A DNA stretch of 9,681 nt from SIG673 sp964520875 (lineage in GTDB: Bacteria; Bacillota; Clostridia; Oscillospirales; CAG-272): contig CAZFQJ010000060.1 in NCBI GenBank assembly GCA_964520875.1, positions 1 through 9,681 of the forward strand, in the 5' to 3' direction. The translations under genes and the position numbers were made by a program. Below are positions 5,314-9,681 of the stretch, in pieces. The notes under the pieces were generated by a model. That model was not told the DNA's origin. It was given only the letters and a program-made list of their open reading frames with translations, and searched no databases. Each line of letters begins with the position of its first letter. Within the stretch, counting starts at the first letter, position 1.

Positions 5314-8300
5314 ATGAAGATGAAAAAGAAGATCATTATTTTTTCGTTACTGTGTCTGCTGATAGTGTGCATGATACCGTTTGCGATATATGCGACAAAC
5401 TATGTGGATACGATAACCGGTATCTATGTGTACGGCGAAAGAGTCGCCACGTATAATAGCCACGGCGACGGCTGGAGCTACGATTTTGAAAATAACGTTT
5501 TAACGCTTGATAGCGCGTCCTTTACTCAGCCTCAAAAGGCGTATCAAATAGATACGAGCAGTACCGCGAGGGCTTTCATATATGTTTCGTCCTCTTGGAC
5601 GACGAACTTTAAGATAGAGCTTAAGGGCGGTGCGAGTACGCTCGGAAACGCCGAACTGTATAACTCCGAAAGCACGCAGGGATTCGAGACCTACGGTATC
5701 TACGCGCCCGGCGTTTCTCTTACGATAGAGTCTCTCGCAGGCTCTGGTGAGGCGGGACTTTGGATATGGACGAACAGATTCGGTGTATATTGCGAGAATC
5801 TCACGCTTAACAATACGACCGTTAACGTAAAATCCTTTTATGACGTTTTTTACGTAAACACTCGCATGGAGGTGTCGAGCTCCTTCGTCAATGTAGAGGG
5901 ACATACCAGTTATGGTAAGCTTGACTCGGTGCTTGAGGTCGGCGGAAACTACGACCGCCCCGGAACTTTAATAGTGAGAGATTCCGAGGTCTACGCTCGC
6001 GGCACGTACCGTGAAGTCGGGAATTATGATACGATCTCTTATTGCCACGGAATATACGCCTACAATATAGAAGCATACGGGGAAAATACCAGAGTGTACG
6101 GTTACGCCGTTGCCGGAGATCGCAAGGGAAAATATAACGAAAAAATCGATAGCAGCGGCATATTTGTCGATCATTTAAAGGTAGGCGGCGGCGCGTACGT
6201 ATACGGAGAAACCGTAGGCACGAGCTATCTTACCTTTTGGTATTCCTATGGAGTGTGGCTACGAATTTCAACCAGCGATATTACTTTTACAGGCTCAGGT
6301 ACTGTCGAAGGATATGCCTCCGACGAACCGAAAAATTGCCGTCAAGGTATAAAGTCTTTTGATAATGTAATAAACGTAAAATATGAAGACTGCATAAATG
6401 ATTTTACCACGAAAAAAGAACATTGGTGCTTCAATCATAAGAGGTCTGAATCGCATCATACGGTAATATCCGCCGCGTCTGCCACGACTCTCTACGTGCG
6501 CGATAAAGACGGAAAGGTCAATTATTCGCTGAAAAGCGATTTCGGCGACGGCGGAACGGATGTCGAAAGCGGAATCATCGACATGAGCGTATTTACCTAT
6601 AAAAAATACGATAGAGAGACCAAGTCGGACTATACGGCGGAATATAACGTCGTCGCCTGCGACGGCGCCGAGGTCACGATCAAGCCGACATCGAGCGACA
6701 GTATAAAGCGCGGTACGTATATCGCCGAAAGCGGGGCGGAGATAACCGTTCAGCTTGAAAACGGTGTGGTCTATCCGACGGTCGAAATGTTCTGGAACAC
6801 CTTCCCGTCGATAGATCTCTGTATTAAGAGCGGCGGGAAAGCGTATATTACCGGCGGCGGTGTGATAAAGGAGCTATACGTAAACGGTAACGATACCGAC
6901 GACGATACGCTCGGCGGAAACCTTTACGTTGAAAACGGTACGATATGCTCGGGCTCGATAAACAATGCAAGCGTTTATATGTCCGGTGGAAATAACAACG
7001 TAGAAGGCACGAATTATTCGGTGTACATGGGCAAAGACGGAACGACGAATCTTGATAAATGGATATACGATTTCGGAGACAGATCCCTTGACGATCTGAA
7101 CGTTGTCGTTACGGGCTGGGATTTGGAAAACGCTGAATTGATCGACGGTAAGCTTTATCTTTGGGGATTGGAGTTTCCGCTCTCTGCGGTTACGATCAAG
7201 GACGACGGGAAGCAGCTGACCTGCTCGCTGATCGACGAAGCGTCAAAAAGCTTTGAAATCGTGACTCCCGAGCCTAAAACGCTCATGCTGTTCGATAGTC
7301 CCACCACGTCGTTTGAACGATTAGTGGGTGAAAAATTGACCTTGGATTCAAAAGGCCGCTTCGTTTCGAGGACGTACGGTGTGCAGGGCTATACTCCTCA
7401 GGACGAAACGCTCAGCGGTGTTCCCGACGGTTGTCGGATAGAGTGGAGCTACGTAGACAGTAGGACCGGAGCCAAGACCGTGCCTTCAAGCGGAAGCGGG
7501 TTTACGTATACGATAAATGAAATAACTGCGGATGACGAATTCAGAGATTATATCTGCACGGCTTATAGTACCAAGGACGGCGAAGAGCAGGCGATAGGTC
7601 AGCTAAAGTTCCGTATATACGTTATGAGCTTCGATTATCTTCCGGAAGACACGGAAGTAGTCATAGGAGAAACGGTACAATTTAAATACTCAATGAGCTC
7701 GGATAGCAGAAAGGTTGACGGAAAGTACGAATGGAGGAACTGCTATACTTGTAATTGGCAGGTAAGCTCCGACGGCGGAACGACATGGACGGATATCGAG
7801 GGTGAAAATTCAAGCTTCTATTCGGTCTCGCTCCTTAAAGCAGAGGACTTCGGGCTTAAATACCGTATTCGTTTCTACCTTAACGAGAATATCATAAAGC
7901 CGTACGGAACTACGGAAGTATTTCCGACTATCAGAGAATTTTGTACGGATGCGTTTAAGATAAGCAAGAGTGAGGAAGATGTGATCGAAAGCGCGTCGGT
8001 GCTTATCGGCGAGAGCATATCCATGGAATATATCGTAAGAGATATCGGATTGGCGGGCGATCATAATCTGGTCATGAAGTTTACCATGAACGAAAACGAG
8101 GTCACGGTGACCGGTAAGAGAAACGATAACGGTACGATCGCATTTATCTTTGACGATATCGCGCCTCACCTTATGACCGATAATATATCCGCAGAGCTGC
8201 TCCTCGTCTATAAGGACGGAGATACCGAAAAGACTGTCTCGGTCGATAAATACGAGGATTACAGTATCGTCGATTACGCAAAAGAGATACTTGACAGTAC

Positions 8301-8907
8301 CGATTACGAGTATAGCACGGAGCTTAAACAGGCGATAAGCGAGATGCTTCGTTATGGCGCAGCTGCACAGAAATACAAAAATTATAAGACAGACAGTCTT
8401 GCGACGAGTTACGTCGAAAATCTTGAAGACGAGATCGAAGCGAACGCGACCTCCGTAAGAAACCTTACGAAGGCTAATGATGTTGAACTCGGCGACGTGA
8501 GATTCAGCGCCGTATCGGTGTGGTTCGGCGACGAGAACAGGATATACGTAAAGCTGAGATCGTATACCGAAAACACCAAGCTAAGGGTAACGAGAAAGAC
8601 CATAGATCTCTATACGGGTGAGGAAACTATGTCGACGACCCTTGAATACGATATGAGCAGTACCGAGTTTTATACCGATAAGATCTCGGCGATCGAGCTT
8701 GACGACGTGTTTACGTTCGAACTTTATGAAAATGACGTTTTGCAGCAGACGCTGACTTACAGTATATCGTCCTATATATATGTAATACAGGAAAAAGGAA
8801 GCAGTACCCCGATGACCGAGCTTGCAAACAACCTCAGTCGTTACGGTACCGCCGCGAAGGCGTATATAAAGTCGATAAGTGCGACGGAAGGAGGAGTGAC
8901 AATATAA
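5314..8907 (+). CDS. Large secreted modular protein with beta-helix, Ig-like and YGAAAQ-type domains
   Basis: The product has 1197 residues. AAAGGAG at 5296-5302 supports the ATG at 5314; an ATG two codons on is also possible. Residues 1-28 form a Sec signal peptide: KMKKK, a ~20-residue hydrophobic core, then AIYA as a likely cleavage site. Residues 33-65 carry a module with ITGIYVYGE and GWSYDFENNVLTL, frequent in clostridial surface proteins. Residues ~100-350 are Gly/Tyr/Val-rich with irregular turns (GIYAYN, GIFVDHLKV, GVWLRI), suggesting a right-handed beta-helix. Two Ig-like stretches follow: ~650-770, and ~770-880 with the W-Q-V-S-S-D-G-G-T-T-W signature at 815-825. The C-terminal ~310 residues hold two beta-sandwich-like units ending in RYGAAAQKY (1013-1021) and RYGTAAKAY (1176-1184). 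No LPxTG, S-layer homology, choline-binding, dockerin or catalytic motif is seen, so the role may be adhesion or glycan binding. A 53-residue peptide gene overlaps its stop codon. Confidence 0.85.
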   Translation: MKMKKKIIIFSLLCLLIVCMIPFAIYATNYVDTITGIYVYGERVATYNSHGDGWSYDFENNVLTLDSASFTQPQKAYQIDTSSTARAFIYVSSSWTTNFKIELKGGASTLGNAELYNSESTQGFETYGIYAPGVSLTIESLAGSGEAGLWIWTNRFGVYCENLTLNNTTVNVKSFYDVFYVNTRMEVSSSFVNVEGHTSYGKLDSVLEVGGNYDRPGTLIVRDSEVYARGTYREVGNYDTISYCHGIYAYNIEAYGENTRVYGYAVAGDRKGKYNEKIDSSGIFVDHLKVGGGAYVYGETVGTSYLTFWYSYGVWLRISTSDITFTGSGTVEGYASDEPKNCRQGIKSFDNVINVKYEDCINDFTTKKEHWCFNHKRSESHHTVISAASATTLYVRDKDGKVNYSLKSDFGDGGTDVESGIIDMSVFTYKKYDRETKSDYTAEYNVVACDGAEVTIKPTSSDSIKRGTYIAESGAEITVQLENGVVYPTVEMFWNTFPSIDLCIKSGGKAYITGGGVIKELYVNGNDTDDDTLGGNLYVENGTICSGSINNASVYMSGGNNNVEGTNYSVYMGKDGTTNLDKWIYDFGDRSLDDLNVVVTGWDLENAELIDGKLYLWGLEFPLSAVTIKDDGKQLTCSLIDEASKSFEIVTPEPKTLMLFDSPTTSFERLVGEKLTLDSKGRFVSRTYGVQGYTPQDETLSGVPDGCRIEWSYVDSRTGAKTVPSSGSGFTYTINEITADDEFRDYICTAYSTKDGEEQAIGQLKFRIYVMSFDYLPEDTEVVIGETVQFKYSMSSDSRKVDGKYEWRNCYTCNWQVSSDGGTTWTDIEGENSSFYSVSLLKAEDFGLKYRIRFYLNENIIKPYGTTEVFPTIREFCTDAFKISKSEEDVIESASVLIGESISMEYIVRDIGLAGDHNLVMKFTMNENEVTVTGKRNDNGTIAFIFDDIAPHLMTDNISAELLLVYKDGDTEKTVSVDKYEDYSIVDYAKEILDSTDYEYSTELKQAISEMLRYGAAAQKYKNYKTDSLATSYVENLEDEIEANATSVRNLTKANDVELGDVRFSAVSVWFGDENRIYVKLRSYTENTKLRVTRKTIDLYTGEETMSTTLEYDMSSTEFYTDKISAIELDDVFTFELYENDVLQQTLTYSISSYIYVIQEKGSSTPMTELANNLSRYGTAAKAYIKSISATEGGVTI

Positions 8908-9068
8908 TGAATAACGGAGCAAAGCGCGAGTACGAAGCTCCGAGAGTGACTCTTATTGAGATCGATAACAAGGATATCCTTTCGGCTTCACCCGTTGATA
9001 AAATAGGATTTATAGGAGATCTTGATGGTCTTGACGTAAATTCTTCCGATCATACCGTAAGCGTTTAA
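8907..9068 (+). CDS. 53-residue peptide, translationally coupled to the surface protein
   Basis: ATG at 8907 overlaps the preceding TAA by one base (TAATG), with a strong AAGGAGGAG ribosome site at 8888-8896 inside the end of the large gene. The frame ends at TAA 9066-9068, directly before a terminator, so the small gene is the deliberate last member of the unit. The peptide begins MNNGAKREYEAPRVTLIEID, continues NKDILSASPVDKIG, and ends with an acidic, Ser/Val-rich stretch. It has no cysteine, signal peptide or membrane segment. The pattern Y-E-x-P-x-(hydrophobic)-x-x-I-E-(6 residues)-D-I-L-(S/T)-x-S recalls a group of short uncharacterised Firmicutes peptides of the form KKYE.P.lEvIe...eDII.TSG; this is recollection, not a search. 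The function is unknown. A modified-peptide precursor, a targeting tag remnant or an accessory of the exported protein are all possible. Confidence 0.8.
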   Translation: MNNGAKREYEAPRVTLIEIDNKDILSASPVDKIGFIGDLDGLDVNSSDHTVSV

Positions 9069-9074
9069 AATATG

Positions 9075-9103
9075 AAAAAGCACCTCAAAAGAGGTGCTTT
9101 TTT
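9075..9103. terminator. Bidirectional terminator between the peptide gene and smpB
   Basis: Stem AAAAAGCACCTC (9075-9086), loop AAAA, and GAGGTGCTTTTT (9091-9102), with an extra T at 9103. The A run on the left supplies a U-tract for the minus strand, so it can end both the surface-protein/peptide transcript and the smpB transcript, which stops at 9114. Confidence 0.92.
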
Positions 9104-9113
9104 GCGCTTTGTA

Positions 9114-9590
9114 TCAATATTCTCTGTTTTTTCCTTTTTCGTAACGCTCTATATCTCTGTTCGCCTGCTTTTTTGCTTCGTCGTCGCGCTTGTCGTAGAG
9201 CTTCTTTCCGCGGCAAAGACCTATTTCAACCTTTACGCGCGAGCCGCTGAAGTAGAAGGAGAGCGGAACGAGCGTATAGCCCTTTTGACCTACGAGCCCC
9301 TGTAACTTCATTATCTCCTTTTTGTGCATGAGGAGCTTTCTTTCGCGCATAGGGTCTCGGTTGAAGATATTTCCTTTTTCATAAGGACTTATGTGTATTC
9401 CCGTGACGAATATCTCTCCGCCGTCTATCAGACAGTACGAGTCCTTTAGGTTTACCTGGCCGTTACGCACGCTTTTGACCTCGGTGCCGAACAGAGCGAT
9501 ACCCGCTTCGTAGGTCTCGTCAACGAAAAAATCGTGATAAGCTTTGCGGTTCTGCGCGATCACTTTTTTGCCGAGCTTCTTGTCAGCCAT
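9114..9590 (-). CDS. smpB: SsrA-binding protein SmpB
   Basis: SmpB binds tmRNA and delivers it to stalled ribosomes for trans-translation, tagging the incomplete protein for degradation and freeing the ribosome. The product is 158 residues from the ATG at 9590, the normal family size; AAGGGGGT lies about 11 bases upstream, and the longer frame to 9656 would cover the promoter. NRKAYHDFFVDETYEAGIAL (14-33), GTEVKSVRNGQVNLKDSY (35-52), HISPYEKGN (from about 67) and RDPMRERKLLMHKKEI (from about 79) are the successive conserved blocks of the OB-fold core that binds tmRNA. The C-terminal tail (DKRDDEAKKQANRDIERYEK) is the basic segment that becomes helical in the ribosomal decoding site. The gene is convergent with the peptide unit. 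The tmRNA gene ssrA is not visible in the window. Confidence 0.97.
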   Translation of the reverse strand: MADKKLGKKVIAQNRKAYHDFFVDETYEAGIALFGTEVKSVRNGQVNLKDSYCLIDGGEIFVTGIHISPYEKGNIFNRDPMRERKLLMHKKEIMKLQGLVGQKGYTLVPLSFYFSGSRVKVEIGLCRGKKLYDKRDDEAKKQANRDIERYEKGKNREY

Positions 9591-9627
9591 ATCGGAAAAT
9601 ACCCCCTTCGTTTGCATTTCATGGTTA

Positions 9628-9656
9628 AGTATAGCATAAAACTTATGGCAAGTCAA
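9628..9656 (-). promoter_or_regulatory. smpB: Promoter for smpB
   Basis: On the minus strand TTGACT (9656-9651) is followed after 17 bases by TATACT (9633-9628), with a TG one base before the -10 box giving an extended -10. Transcription would start near 9621, about 30 bases before the ATG at 9590. This indicates that smpB has its own promoter and need not depend on an upstream rnr gene. Confidence 0.7.
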
Positions 9657-9681
9657 GCGGTAAAACGTCGAAATGTCGCTT

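Noticed and set aside
5314..5400. Lipoprotein lipobox (LIVC) in the signal sequence of the large secreted protein
   Set aside because: The Cys is inside the hydrophobic core and is preceded by Val rather than Gly, Ala or Ser; an AIYA signal peptidase I site fits better.
8907..9068. Lasso or other RiPP precursor assignment for the small peptide
   Set aside because: The Y-x-x-P motif is only loosely similar, and no protease, cyclase or exporter gene is adjacent, so it is left as an unassigned peptide and raised only as a hypothesis.
9072..9305. Plus-strand frame of 77 codons starting in the terminator
   Set aside because: It begins within the hairpin and runs antisense to the strongly conserved smpB gene.
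1..9681. tRNA, rRNA, CRISPR or insertion-sequence features
   Set aside because: No cloverleaf-like sequence, regular direct repeats, transposase frame or terminal repeats were seen on either strand.

Overview
The window looks like a chromosomal segment from an uncultured-type member of the Clostridia (Firmicutes). The reasons are strong GGAGG-type ribosome binding sites, mid-range GC with heavy use of ATA for isoleucine, a YajC plus four-helix membrane protein plus SCIFF-maturase-like gene order that I know from Clostridia, and a giant secreted protein built from domains common in gut Clostridia. All assignments come from reading the sequence; no search was run.

Layout. At the left edge is the 3' end of a YgiQ-type radical SAM gene (+), which ends at a bidirectional terminator. 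Reading towards it on the minus strand are a GNAT acetyltransferase (2534-1893), yajC (1812-1498), a four-helix membrane protein (1427-1005) and a 214-residue protein (967-323). That last protein looks like a radical SAM SCIFF maturase (ScfB) from which the catalytic iron-sulfur regions have been lost. Divergent from the acetyltransferase, on the plus strand, are proC (2719-3510) and a DUF624-like membrane protein (3531-4514), 20 bases apart and closed by a long perfect hairpin at 4536-4577. Next comes a TetR-family regulator (4666-5268) with a near-consensus promoter and a probable operator. It is followed 45 bases later by a 1197-residue secreted modular protein (5314-8907) and an overlapping 53-residue peptide gene (8907-9068), which was too short for an automatic ORF call. 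A bidirectional terminator (9075-9103) separates this unit from smpB on the minus strand (9590-9114), whose promoter is also visible.

How the parts relate. The yajC group is a relic of the conserved protein-export/SCIFF locus of Clostridia. Neither a six-cysteine SCIFF peptide gene nor an intact maturase remains, and secD/secF are not adjacent. The start site of the middle gene is buried in a long inverted repeat, suggesting translational control. The tetR - surface protein - small peptide set forms a likely regulated secretion unit. proC and smpB are ordinary housekeeping genes.

The best leads are the radical-SAM-less ScfB, the 1419-1490 inverted repeat over a start codon, and the small peptide translationally coupled to the giant exported protein. 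No tRNA, rRNA, CRISPR array or insertion sequence was seen.
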